A DNA stretch of 64,000 bases from Mangrovitalea sediminis (GCF_002514725.1 NZ_NTLB01000001.1:744001-808000), one strand, 5' to 3'. Positions 45,583-53,675 are shown, counted from the stretch's first letter. The notes: generated from the sequence alone by a model not told the origin. Numbers and translations are program-made.

Positions 45583-47817
45583 ATGCAACTGACCGACGAA
45601 CAACACGCCATCATTACGCAGGGATTCGAGCACTGCGTGATCACGGCTGTTGCCGGCAGTGGCAAGACCACCACCCTCGCCTGGCGCATCCGCTATCTGC
45701 TGGAGCAGGGGCACGACCCCGAGCGCATGCTCATTCTCATGTTCAACCGCAGCGCCCGCGACGACTTCACCCGCAAGCTCCGTGAAATCACCCGCGAAAG
45801 CGGTCGCACGCTCCTGCCTGAAATCCGCACCTATCACGCCATGGGCTTTCGCCTGTACCAGCGATTTATTCGCGAAGGCTTTCTGCCTGCCTATCAGGGC
45901 GATGTGCTCAGCGATCAGGAAATCCAGTACCAGGTCTGGCACCTGCTGCGGCAACTGGTGCCGGAAGATCTGCAGGACGAGGCCCGGCGCAACAAGAAGG
46001 AGTTCGTCGAAACCGCCACCGGCTTCGTCGATCGGGTCAAGACGACCCTGACACCGGCAGAAGCGGTTTTCGAGGCCCTCGACTACGGTGAACGTCACCG
46101 CTACCTGATCGACCTCTTCCACGCCTTCGAACAATGGCGCAAGCGGGAACGCCGGATCAGCTACGCGGACATGCTGTACGAACCCGTCATGGCCATTCAC
46201 CAGCACCCGCCCCTGCAAAAGTTGGTCGCCAATAAAATGGACATGATCCTGGTCGACGAATACCAGGACACCAACGAAATCCAACACCTGCTGCTGCGCT
46301 ACATCGCCGGTGAGCGGGCGCGGGTAACGGTGGTGGGCGACCCCGACCAGACCATTTACGAATTTCGCGGTGCCCGGCCGGAGTTCATTCTCAATCGCTT
46401 CGGCGAAGAGTTCGAATCGCCGCTCGAGCAGACGCTCTCCTACACTTTTCGCTACGGTCATCGCGTTGCACTGCTGGCCAATCACCTCATCAGTCACAAC
46501 CAAGGCCGCAAGGATGTGCTCTGTCATGCCCATGCCAGCACGCCGGATACCCGTATTCATCGGCATGTGAGCGAGGACGACGCCGACGTCGTGGTCCGCC
46601 TGGCCCGCAACTATCAGGCCGAAGGGCGCCCCCTTAGCGAGGTTGCCGTCCTGTTCCGTGTCTGGAGCCAGAGTGTGGCGATCGAGTTACGCCTCCTCGC
46701 CCAGGGCATTCCGTACCGGATAGAGAACAGTAAAGGCGCACTATTCACCCGAGAGGTGGAAGCCATCATCCATCTGCTGCAGGTGAGTAGCGGCCGCCTC
46801 GCCGACCTCGACGGCCCGGCCCGAACCCGCGCGGCCCGCAGCCTGTTACGCTTTCCTCACGTGGGCCTGCGGGAAGGAGAAATGTATGAACTGGCGGAGT
46901 ACCTCAGTCAGTTCGAGCAGGACTGGGGCAAAATACTGCTCAATCTCGACACCCAGCAATGGAAGGCACTGCCCGCCCGCAAGATTCGGAAATTGGGTCG
47001 GGCGCTGGAGGACTTGCAGGGCTTTCCCGGTCGCGCCGGCGACCTGATCAGTCGCTATGCCGAAGCCACCGAACTGAACGAAGGTTTACGCAGCCTGGCT
47101 CTGACCCATGAAACCGCCGATGAACGTATCGGCACCGTTGCGGGCTTCCGTCACTACCTGGACGCCCTGGATGTCAACGCCGCCATGGCCCTGGAGCATC
47201 TGGAACGGCTACAGGCGGAAGCGAATCAGTCCCGCAGCGACGGCCTGCATCTTTCGACAATGCACCGCAGCAAGGGGCTGGAATGGCCGGTCGTGGTGAT
47301 TCCCGGCCTGCAGGAAAAATACCTGCCTTACACCTTGCGGCAAAGCGACAACCTGGCCGCCTTCATCGAGAGCGAGCGGCGGCTGCTGTATGTCGCCATG
47401 ACCCGCAGCCGAGAGGCCCTTCACCTGCTGACCCGGCCTGCGCGCGCCCTGCCCGGTGACACGGAACAGGCGCCCAGCCGCTTCATGAACGAACTCCGCT
47501 TCGACCTCTGCGAAGAACTCGGCCGTCGTTTGGGCGAAGACGAAAGCACGCTGACACTGAGCACCCCCGTCACGCCCCTGGCGCGCCGTTATGCACAGCA
47601 CTATGACCGAACCCTGAGCGGCGCAGAACCCGCCGCCGAATCGGCTGCCGATGGTCAACTGTTGTGGCATCACCGGTCGTTACAGCATGCGGTATTCGGC
47701 CCTGGAGAGGTTGTTGGCGAGGATGAGCGGGCTTTTGAGGTCCGCTTCGAGAGCGGCGAGACCCTGAATTTCAGCAAAAAAAGCGCGCACCTGTACTTCA
47801 CGCCACTCGAATCCTGA
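45583..47817 (+). CDS. UvrD/Rep-like superfamily 1 helicase
   Basis: A 744-residue helicase distinct from uvrD. Motifs: Q motif LTDEQHAII, Walker A AVAGSGKTTTL, Walker B VDEYQDTNE, motif III VVGDPDQTIYEFRGA, motif IV LSYTFRYGHRV, motif V LSTMHRSKGLEWPVVVIPG and motif VI YVAMTRSREAL. The C-terminal segment HAVFGPGEVVGEDERAFEVRF resembles the Tudor-like tail of PcrA/UvrD. Its pathway is not apparent. GAGGAG precedes the ATG. Confidence 0.9.
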   Translation: MQLTDEQHAIITQGFEHCVITAVAGSGKTTTLAWRIRYLLEQGHDPERMLILMFNRSARDDFTRKLREITRESGRTLLPEIRTYHAMGFRLYQRFIREGFLPAYQGDVLSDQEIQYQVWHLLRQLVPEDLQDEARRNKKEFVETATGFVDRVKTTLTPAEAVFEALDYGERHRYLIDLFHAFEQWRKRERRISYADMLYEPVMAIHQHPPLQKLVANKMDMILVDEYQDTNEIQHLLLRYIAGERARVTVVGDPDQTIYEFRGARPEFILNRFGEEFESPLEQTLSYTFRYGHRVALLANHLISHNQGRKDVLCHAHASTPDTRIHRHVSEDDADVVVRLARNYQAEGRPLSEVAVLFRVWSQSVAIELRLLAQGIPYRIENSKGALFTREVEAIIHLLQVSSGRLADLDGPARTRAARSLLRFPHVGLREGEMYELAEYLSQFEQDWGKILLNLDTQQWKALPARKIRKLGRALEDLQGFPGRAGDLISRYAEATELNEGLRSLALTHETADERIGTVAGFRHYLDALDVNAAMALEHLERLQAEANQSRSDGLHLSTMHRSKGLEWPVVVIPGLQEKYLPYTLRQSDNLAAFIESERRLLYVAMTRSREALHLLTRPARALPGDTEQAPSRFMNELRFDLCEELGRRLGEDESTLTLSTPVTPLARRYAQHYDRTLSGAEPAAESAADGQLLWHHRSLQHAVFGPGEVVGEDERAFEVRFESGETLNFSKKSAHLYFTPLES

Positions 47818-47978
47818 CAACTCACTGGTTTAAATGACATTTGCGCAATGCGGGATTAAGCCAATTGACTACGGGCCGCGTACTGGTACTTTGTGAGCCG
47901 TTCCGCCCCAGAAGCACCATTCAGCAGTAAGACGTGTCGAGTAATGGCCCGAACGGCCGTCCAGAACAGGAGGTTCCG

Positions 47979-49184
47979 ATGAAAAGTTTCCGCGTCCTAG
48001 CGATGTCCACCCTGTCCGCCCTGATGGCGGCGGGCGCCATGACGGCACACGCAGATACGCCCCCGAAGGTTTATATCAATCCCTTTATCGGCTATCAGCT
48101 TTTCGACCACAAACGTGGCATCGATGATAGCGCCACCTACGGCGCCGGTTTGGAATATCGCTTCCGCGATGCCTGGTCGCTGGAAGGCGTTTTCAGTCAC
48201 GCTGAACCGGATTACAAGAAAGGCAAAGGCTCCGGCAGCAGCAGTTTCAATGAGTATCGCCTGGATGCCCTGCACTATTTCACACCGGATCAGGCGCTGC
48301 AGCCCTATCTGGCCACCGGGGTCGGACACGCCAACTTCACCCGCACCCACGGTGAGACCCGCGTCAATGCCGGCGGCGGTCTTCGCTACGCGCTGACCCC
48401 GGCATTCTCCCTGCGCGCCGACGCCCGCGAGTTTTATGGCATGGACGACGATACCTGGGACACCATGTTGTCGGTCGGTGTCAGTTGGGGCTTCGGCGGC
48501 CATAGCCAGCCAGTGAGCCAGACCATGGAAACCGCGCCCGCCATGCCGGCGGACAGCGACAAGGACGGCGTACCGGACGCGCAGGACCAGTGCCCGGGCA
48601 CGCCTGCAGGCACAGCGGTCAACAGTCAGGGCTGCCCCGTCGACAGCGACAAGGACGGAGTGCCCGATGCACAGGACAAGTGCCCCGGCACGGCGGCCGG
48701 CGTTATCGTCAACAGCCAGGGCTGCCCGGTGGACAGCGACGGTGACGGCGTTCCCGACAACCTGGACAAGTGCCCCAACACCGCCAAGGGCGTCAAAGTC
48801 GACAGCAACGGCTGCGAAGGCAAGAAGGCCGTGGTCAAGACCATCCGGATGAACATCCAGTTCCCAACCAACTCGGCCAAGGTCCCGGCTCAATACGACC
48901 AGGAAATCGGCAAGCTGGCGGCCTTCATGAAGGCTTATGAAGATACCGACGTGGAAATCGGCGGACACACCGACAACACCGGTAACGCTGCCTACAACAA
49001 GCAGTTGTCACAGCGTCGGGCTGACGCCGTTCGTCAGGTACTGATCCACAAGTACGGCATCAAGCCTTCCCGGATTACCGCCATCGGCTATGGCGAAGCG
49101 CAACCGGTGGCAAGCAACAAAACCGCCACGGGCCGCATGCAGAATCGCCGTGTCGAAGCGCGCATCCAGAAGGAAGTGCAGTAA
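47979..49184 (+). CDS. Outer-membrane protein of the OmpA/OprF type with TSP3 repeats
   Basis: A 401-residue protein: signal peptide (1-24, cleavage after AHA), an N-terminal eight-stranded barrel (about 28-180), three calcium-binding thrombospondin type-3 repeats (about 195-285; each with DSDKDGVPDAQD or DSDGDGVPDNLD and CPGT/CPNT), and a C-terminal OmpA peptidoglycan-binding domain (about 290-400; GGHTDNTGNAAYNKQLSQRRADAVRQ). It anchors the outer membrane to the cell wall. AGGAGG precedes the ATG and a strong terminator follows. Confidence 0.94.
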   Translation: MKSFRVLAMSTLSALMAAGAMTAHADTPPKVYINPFIGYQLFDHKRGIDDSATYGAGLEYRFRDAWSLEGVFSHAEPDYKKGKGSGSSSFNEYRLDALHYFTPDQALQPYLATGVGHANFTRTHGETRVNAGGGLRYALTPAFSLRADAREFYGMDDDTWDTMLSVGVSWGFGGHSQPVSQTMETAPAMPADSDKDGVPDAQDQCPGTPAGTAVNSQGCPVDSDKDGVPDAQDKCPGTAAGVIVNSQGCPVDSDGDGVPDNLDKCPNTAKGVKVDSNGCEGKKAVVKTIRMNIQFPTNSAKVPAQYDQEIGKLAAFMKAYEDTDVEIGGHTDNTGNAAYNKQLSQRRADAVRQVLIHKYGIKPSRITAIGYGEAQPVASNKTATGRMQNRRVEARIQKEVQ

Positions 49185-49242
49185 CGCTTGGCTGGATTCG
49201 CAGAACGGAAAGACCATGACATGGCTCTTTATCTCAAATTCT

Positions 49243-49295
49243 GAGTAAATGAGTGAATGTATGGATACAAGCCCCGCAATCGCGGGGCTTTTTAT
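49243..49295 (+). terminator. Terminator of the OmpA-like gene, left copy of an inverted repeat
   Basis: Stem AGCCCCGC/GCGGGGCT (49270-49289) with loop AATC is followed by TTTTTATT. Together with about 27 bases before it, this sequence recurs in inverted orientation at about 51837-51890. Confidence 0.85.
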
Positions 49296-49361
49296 TGGTT
49301 CATCGCGCTTAAGCGGGAAGGCCGGATTTTGTTTCCGCAAAGGGCTGACCCTAACCCCGTT

Positions 49362-49664
49362 TTAGTACCGCTCTTTATCAGAAAAACCCGGCAGATGCGT
49401 GGCGAAGTAGTGGCGTAACGTGTGGGCGGTGACACGCCTGTTCAGATTCAGGGGGCGGATCGCCTTTTGGATGGTTTTCTGTAGCGTCCTGGGTGACGTG
49501 TGCCAGCGCCGATATACACGACGCTCTCTATCCCACCTCACTGAACTGGATGAAAACAGGTATTGCCTTTGAAAGCTGGTCGATGCGTTTTTGTACTTTC
49601 TGGCATACGCAAATGGTAGATCCACCTGACCCCAGCCAAACCCTGGCCAAATCAAGAGGATCAT
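49362..49664 (-). pseudogene. Truncated integron integrase (IntI relic)
   Basis: An open frame of 100 codons matches only the late part of an integron tyrosine recombinase. VDLPFAYARKYKNA followed by RQYLFSSS is the extra helix segment that separates IntI from other recombinases, and HTLRHYFATHL carries the catalytic HxxR box (the intact family reads HTLRHSFATHL). The first two thirds, including the first catalytic Arg, are missing, and the end diverges after THL with the nucleophile Tyr region lost. It cannot be an active recombinase. Confidence 0.75.
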
Positions 49665-49782
49665 CAGAAAGAGTTGGTGAACTCCATCAAAGGGTTTTGT
49701 TTACAAGAACAATTTTGGCGACCCCTGCGTTCATGTACTTGAAAACTGGATTATGGTTCATAAGATGCAAGGTGCCTTTTGG

Positions 49783-49855
49783 TTCTAACGTTGAGACTGT
49801 GCGGCGCAAACGAAACGAAGCATAGTTTGCGTCCGAATGAGTGACTTTTTAGCAG
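49783..49855 (-). repeat. attC-like recombination site after the methyltransferase gene
   Basis: The arms CGGCGCAAAC (49802-49811) and GTTTGCG-T-CCG (49825-49835) form a ten-pair stem with one unpaired T, the extrahelical base typical of attC. Read on the minus strand it ends CTCAACGTTAGAAC, close to the usual attC end, and starts with a degenerate inverse core (GCTAAAA). It lies between the IntI relic and the stop of the methyltransferase gene. Confidence 0.5.
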
Positions 49856-49866
49856 TCTGCGTACCA

Positions 49867-50730
49867 TCACTTCGTTGCCGCAGCGACAAGACATTCGCCC
49901 GGCGCCTCGAACCCATCTCTCGATTCGAAACTGCGCAGCGATCTTTCCACCTCATTCCACACGGACTCGCGTTCTTCAGGCGGCAGTTGAGCCATCATCG
50001 CATTGAACCCGCCGAACGCTTCCCGGGCGACCTGTACGTACTCGGCGGCAGTGGCCGCTCGATGGGGTACCGGCACGGCGCGAATCTCGGGGTTGGCAAA
50101 GCCGGCCTGATTAAAAATGCCTTCGAGCACACCGGGACCGCCCAGGCTAAACGGTCCAGGCTGTCCCGGAACGGGGGGTGAGAGATGCGCGCGGCGGCGG
50201 ATGATGGAAGCCGGCACGGCACCCCAGGCATTCCGGTCGGGCGTGGAAAACACGGCGACCGCAACACGGCCGCCTGCTCTCAGGACACGGCGCCACTCAC
50301 TTAGCGCGGTCACTGGGTTCGGCATGTACATCAGACCAAGCCGGCACAGCACCACATCAAAGGTACAGTCCGAGAGGTCCAGTTTTTCGCCGTCCATAGT
50401 GCGAGTCTCAACCTGCTTTAGTCCGCGTTCATGGGCGACCTGGCGCGCAAGCTCGAGGATCCCTTCCGAGATGTCAGTTGCCAGTACATATCCGCCAGGC
50501 CCAACACGCCCGGCGGCACTCACAGTTGGTTCGCCGGCGCCGGCGGCGATATCCAGAACGCGCTGACCTGGCTGAATACGGACGAGGTCGAGCATCCGGC
50601 GGGTTACTTCGCCATACCAGCGTTCCAGAAAGGGAGTCCAGTATCGCCACGCTGCGCCATCCTTGTTCCATTGCTCCCGCTGCGTGTTCTTGTATTTCGC
50701 TGCATCGAATGAGGGTTGCTGTTCGTCCAT
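49867..50730 (-). CDS. Class I SAM-dependent methyltransferase (UbiE-like)
   Basis: A 287-residue small-molecule methyltransferase. Motif I VLDIAAGAGEPTVSAAGRVG (about 60-80), motif II-like VLATDISEGILELAR and motif IV FDVVLCRLGLMYMPNP are clear; the C-terminal half resembles arsenite or quinone methyltransferases but no substrate can be named. The start at 50730 is preceded by AGGAG. The gene lies in the decayed integron on the same strand as the neighbouring cassette, although its two boundary cores do not match each other. Its GC content is closer to the chromosome than that of the next cassette. Confidence 0.78.
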   Translation of the reverse strand: MDEQQPSFDAAKYKNTQREQWNKDGAAWRYWTPFLERWYGEVTRRMLDLVRIQPGQRVLDIAAGAGEPTVSAAGRVGPGGYVLATDISEGILELARQVAHERGLKQVETRTMDGEKLDLSDCTFDVVLCRLGLMYMPNPVTALSEWRRVLRAGGRVAVAVFSTPDRNAWGAVPASIIRRRAHLSPPVPGQPGPFSLGGPGVLEGIFNQAGFANPEIRAVPVPHRAATAAEYVQVAREAFGGFNAMMAQLPPEERESVWNEVERSLRSFESRDGFEAPGECLVAAATK

Positions 50731-50752
50731 GTAAATTTTTCTCCTGGTCAAG

Positions 50753-50837
50753 CGTTGAACCTGATGCGCGGGCTCAGCGGCCGATTTGGAGGCGCACCGC
50801 GCCGGAAAAGCGGTCCGCTGCAGCCCCTGGTTATGCC
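50753..50837 (-). repeat. attC site of the DUF6714-like cassette
   Basis: Arms 50770-50783 and 50811-50826 pair along 14 bases with two unpaired bases (T and C) on the plus strand, the extrahelical pattern of attC hairpins. On the minus strand the site begins with inverse core GCATAAC (50836-50830), which contains the stop codon of the cassette gene, and ends with a core-like GTTCAAC (50760-50754). The inverse core is exactly complementary to GTTATGC at the head of the same cassette (51317-51311). Confidence 0.65.
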
Positions 50838-51307
50838 CTCAATGTAGATAAAAAGGCAATTCCCGCAGAAATTTCCTCAGCACAATATTGGCCCCAGTGT
50901 TCGTGTTCTTGGCACCACTCTAGGAAATGGATTAAGCAGAGAAGTTGCTCTTCATTCAGCGCGGCCAGTCTCTGCTTGGTTTCCAATTGATACTTTAAAC
51001 CTGGGGAAAGGTTGTATATCAAAAACTCAGTTTCTGTCTTATCGTAACTTGCATCTTCCGCCAGCGAGTATCGAAGGTATGAGGGAAGAACCCACCGCCA
51101 ACCTTTGGCTGACAAACATGACATTTCCTGATGAATCTCTCTGATACCCTCAGGCGGCAATTCTTTTCCTTTAAAGCTTTGAAGATCTTTCCGTAAGTAC
51201 TCGCATTGAAAGCAAGCGTCTTTGTGGAACGACAAAGCCAGCCCTTGCGGTTTTTCTACAAAGGGGAATGTGGCTTCAATTTCCTTTCTCAGATCCTCAG
51301 TATTCAT
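50831..51307 (-). CDS. Integron-cassette protein of unknown function (DUF6714-like)
   Basis: A 158-residue soluble protein. FHKDACFQCEYLRKDL, SAKGWRWVLPSYLRYSL and TEFLIYNLSP resemble the conserved blocks of the DUF6714 family (a CxxC-like pair followed by an aromatic LPxYL motif), judged by eye. It fills a single gene cassette: a GTTATGC core lies four bases before its ATG and its TAA stop sits inside the attC inverse core. It is less GC-rich than neighbouring chromosomal genes, in keeping with acquisition. Function unknown. Confidence 0.7.
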   Translation of the reverse strand: MNTEDLRKEIEATFPFVEKPQGLALSFHKDACFQCEYLRKDLQSFKGKELPPEGIREIHQEMSCLSAKGWRWVLPSYLRYSLAEDASYDKTETEFLIYNLSPGLKYQLETKQRLAALNEEQLLCLIHFLEWCQEHEHWGQYCAEEISAGIAFLSTLRA

Positions 51308-51309
51308 AA

Positions 51310-51362
51310 GGCATAACAGTGTAATAGAGCGGACCCTACGGTCCGCATATTACTTTGTAGCG
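51310..51362 (-). repeat. attC-like palindrome, upstream boundary of the cassette
   Basis: A near-perfect 33-base palindrome (51321-51353, GTAATA...TATTAC with central GCGGACC/GGTCCGC) is flanked on the cassette side by GGCATAAC (51310-51317), the core GTTATGCC on the minus strand. On the far side CGCTA (minus strand) serves as a degenerate inverse core. Confidence 0.55.
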
Positions 51363-51423
51363 GCAGGTGTCTTATCTCGCCACTTTTCTAGGATAATCAG
51401 CAGCCTACCACCTTGATCGCTAA

Positions 51424-51475
51424 ATACACAATTGCAATAGTGCGGACCCGATGGTCCGTGTTATTGCATTCTGCA
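51424..51475 (-). repeat. Second attC-like palindrome, related to the first
   Basis: A 34-base palindrome (51434-51467, GCAATA...TATTGC with central CGGACC/GGTCCG) closely resembles the one 113 bases to the left. The flanking minus-strand TTTAGCG complements the CGCTA beside the first palindrome, suggesting that a short cassette without a gene lies between the two. Confidence 0.5.
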
Positions 51476-51537
51476 CTCAGCCTCAATACAGAATTTCCTT
51501 TTTCTGTTCAAACACCTAATTACTACGGTAGAAAACG

Positions 51538-51669
51538 ATGGAGCAATATACGGACCCGCAAAAAGATACTAACGGCTTTCAGGAAAAAGCGAACCATTTA
51601 GCGGATAGCTTAGTCGCCCAAGGGCTGAAGGAATATCGAGTAATAGGCGAAAATGAACGTTTTTGGTGA
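51538..51669 (+). CDS. Possible 43-residue protein
   Basis: A small frame starting MEQYTDPQKDTNGFQEKANH, hydrophilic, helical and acidic-basic balanced like a real small protein, ending RVIGENERFW. The ribosome binding site GGTAG is weak. It lies right of the attC-like sites, in the AT-rich accessory segment. Unrecognised; could be a cassette remnant. Confidence 0.35.
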   Translation: MEQYTDPQKDTNGFQEKANHLADSLVAQGLKEYRVIGENERFW

Positions 51670-51836
51670 GGATAGGTAAGGGCTGGAAGCTGACATCTCG
51701 GGGGAGGCTCACCAATGTCGGCTTTGGCCGAAAAAGGGACATCACATCACCAGGCTTCGTTGGCTGACGTGAGATAGGCACCGTGGCCAAAGCGGAAAGG
51801 TCATCTCAGCAAATAAAGCGCCATGACGCACTCAAG

Positions 51837-51890
51837 AAAAAGCCCCGCAATAGCGGGGCTGATCTCCATACAATCACTCATTTACACGAC
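51837..51890 (-). terminator. Terminator of the old-yellow-enzyme gene, right copy of the inverted repeat
   Basis: On the minus strand, stem AGCCCCGC/GCGGGGCT (51860-51841) is followed by TTTTC, about 95 bases past the stop of the reductase gene. The sequence before the stem (GTAAATGAGTGATTGTATGGA on the minus strand, broken only at a few positions) repeats the one before the terminator at 49270. Confidence 0.8.
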
Positions 51891-51953
51891 ATCCGCTAAA
51901 GAGTGATTGGGTGGCAGGGTTCGGGAATGCTTTCCCCTCACCCACACCCTTTC

Positions 51954-53066
51954 TCAGGTCAAGACGGCCATCGATTGCTTGGAGAACGCTTCGATGTCGT
52001 CGTTGCGGCCTTCGCGGACCTTGGTCAGCCATTCCGGGTCCTGCAACAGCGCACGGCCAACCCCGATAAGGTCGAATTCGTTGCGTTGCATACGCTCGAC
52101 CAATTCGTCGATACCCGCCTGCTCGACCGTGTTCTGCTTGCTCATGAACGTACCGCTGATGAAGTCTTCCGTCAGTCCGACGCTACCGACTGAAATCGCC
52201 GGTTTGCCGGTCAGCTTCTGCGTCCAGCCAGCCAGGTTGAGGGAAGAACCCTCGAATTCCGGCTCCCAGAAGCGGCGCTGGGAGGCATGGAAGATATCCA
52301 CACCCGCTTCTGACAGCGGCTTCAGGAAGGCTTCAAGTTCCTCCGGGGTCGCCGCCAGCCTGGCGTCATAATCCTGCATCTTCCACTGCGAATAACGCAG
52401 GATAATCGCGAAATCCGGACCGACCGCATCGCGGGCGGCTTCGATGATTTCGATAGCAAAGCGCTGACGCTTGGCCATGGAACCACCATATTCGTCGTCA
52501 CGCAGGTTGGTGCCGGCCCAGAAAAACTGGTCGATCAGGTAACCGTGGGCACCGTGCAGCTCGATGCCGTCGAAACCCAGCGCCTTGGCGTCACGGGCAG
52601 CGTCGGCAAAGGCTTTGACCACGTCGGCGATGTCCGCCTGGGTCATGGCCTTACCGTTGGCCTTGCCCGGCGCATAGAAACCGGAGGGGCTGAAACCCGG
52701 AACCGACGGATCCGGCTCCATGCCTTCCTTGCGGATGGCGCCCACATGCCAAAGCTGCGGAACGATCTGTCCACCCGCGGCGTGCACTTCTTCGACCACA
52801 CGGCGCCAGCCGGCCAGGGCTTCTTCACCATGAAAGGCCGGAACATTCTGGTAGCCGTTGGCCCCCGGATGATTGACGGTGGTGCCCTCGGTCACCAGCA
52901 GGCCCACACCGCCTTCGGCGCGACGGCGGTAATAGGCTGCAACGTTTTCGCCCGGGACATTGCCCGGCGACTGGTTGCGGGTCATCGGCGCCATAACGAC
53001 CCGGTTTTTCAAATTCAGTGACTTGCAGCTAAAGGGTTGGAACAGGGGACCGAGATCCAGGCTCAT
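51954..53066 (-). CDS. NADH:flavin oxidoreductase, old yellow enzyme family
   Basis: A 370-residue FMN-dependent ene-reductase. Signatures: LKNRVVMAPMTRNQSPG at the N-terminus, the active-site HGAHGYLIDQFFWAGTNLRDDEYGGS (His-x-x-His pair near residue 180), and GVGRALLQDPEWLTKV near the C-terminus, all typical of NemA/xenobiotic reductases acting on alpha,beta-unsaturated carbonyls or nitro compounds. GGAGG precedes the ATG at 53066. It is divergent from an HxlR regulator, its likely controller. Confidence 0.93.
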   Translation of the reverse strand: MSLDLGPLFQPFSCKSLNLKNRVVMAPMTRNQSPGNVPGENVAAYYRRRAEGGVGLLVTEGTTVNHPGANGYQNVPAFHGEEALAGWRRVVEEVHAAGGQIVPQLWHVGAIRKEGMEPDPSVPGFSPSGFYAPGKANGKAMTQADIADVVKAFADAARDAKALGFDGIELHGAHGYLIDQFFWAGTNLRDDEYGGSMAKRQRFAIEIIEAARDAVGPDFAIILRYSQWKMQDYDARLAATPEELEAFLKPLSEAGVDIFHASQRRFWEPEFEGSSLNLAGWTQKLTGKPAISVGSVGLTEDFISGTFMSKQNTVEQAGIDELVERMQRNEFDLIGVGRALLQDPEWLTKVREGRNDDIEAFSKQSMAVLT

Positions 53067-53137
53067 AAAGGCCTCCATACAACGTAATCGGTTTCGACAA
53101 GGGGCTATCGCGCAACACGATAACGCCCGTTAATTCG

Positions 53138-53180
53138 GTTTCAAAATGCAACTCTATTCAATCGAGTTTCTAAATGCAAC
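53138..53180. promoter_or_regulatory. Candidate operator of the HxlR regulator
   Basis: Two direct repeats GTTTCAAAATGCAAC (53138-53152) and GTTTCTAAATGCAAC (53166-53180) differ at one base and start 28 bases apart, in the spacer between the divergent reductase and regulator genes. The position suits binding by the HxlR protein to control both genes. Confidence 0.65.
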
Positions 53181-53201
53181 CAAATTAGATACACTGCCCA
53201 C

Positions 53202-53660
53202 ATGAGCCGAAAACGTTTTCTCGATACCGAATGCCCCGTCGCCCGCGCCCTGGATCAGGTCGGTGACTGGTGGTCCCTGCGCATCGTCCTGCAGGCCATG
53301 TACGGCACCCGTCGCTTCGTCGACTTCCAGCAACAGTTGGGCATCGCAAAGAATATTCTTTGTGATCGGCTGTCGCGCCTGGTCGAGCACGATGTGCTGC
53401 GCAAGGAGGATGTCGGAGAACACGGTTCCCGTTACGAATACCGGCTGACCGAAAAAGGTCGCGACCTCTTCACGGTCGTCGTGGCATTGCGCCAGTGGGG
53501 CGACAAGTGGATTCCGACGGAATTCCCGCCTCTCGATCTGCGCGACAGGGAAAACGGCGCGCCGATACAGGCAGTCCGGGTGCTGGCGGGTGACGGTCGG
53601 GCCCTGGACGTACGGGATGTCTTCACGCAGGTGGACGAACGCCAGAACACCGGTTCCTGA
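53202..53660 (+). CDS. HxlR-family transcriptional regulator
   Basis: A 152-residue winged-helix regulator. CPVARALDQVGDWWSLRIVLQAMYGTRRF is the HxlR signature with the redox-type N-terminal cysteine, followed by LGIAKNILCDRLSRLVEHDVL (recognition helix) and YRLTEKGRDLFTVVVALRQWGDKW (wing and dimer helix). Regulators of this kind often sense reactive aldehydes or quinones through the cysteine and control a neighbouring reductase, here the divergent old yellow enzyme. Confidence 0.92.
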   Translation: MSRKRFLDTECPVARALDQVGDWWSLRIVLQAMYGTRRFVDFQQQLGIAKNILCDRLSRLVEHDVLRKEDVGEHGSRYEYRLTEKGRDLFTVVVALRQWGDKWIPTEFPPLDLRDRENGAPIQAVRVLAGDGRALDVRDVFTQVDERQNTGS

Positions 53661-53675
53661 ACCGATCATTAATCA

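Noticed and set aside
45409-46566. 385-codon minus-strand frame opposite the second helicase
   Set aside because: Antisense to intact SF1 helicase motifs and without a start signal.
49362-49664. Complete tyrosine recombinase or phage integrase
   Set aside because: Only the late third of the protein is present and the catalytic tyrosine end is lost; it can only be a relic.
51310-51559. CRISPR array from the repeated CGGACC palindromes
   Set aside because: Only two full copies and one half copy, with unequal repeats, no constant spacer length and no cas gene nearby.
51569-51790. 73-codon minus-strand frame in the accessory segment
   Set aside because: No ribosome binding site or known family; it overlaps the more plausible 43-residue plus-strand frame.
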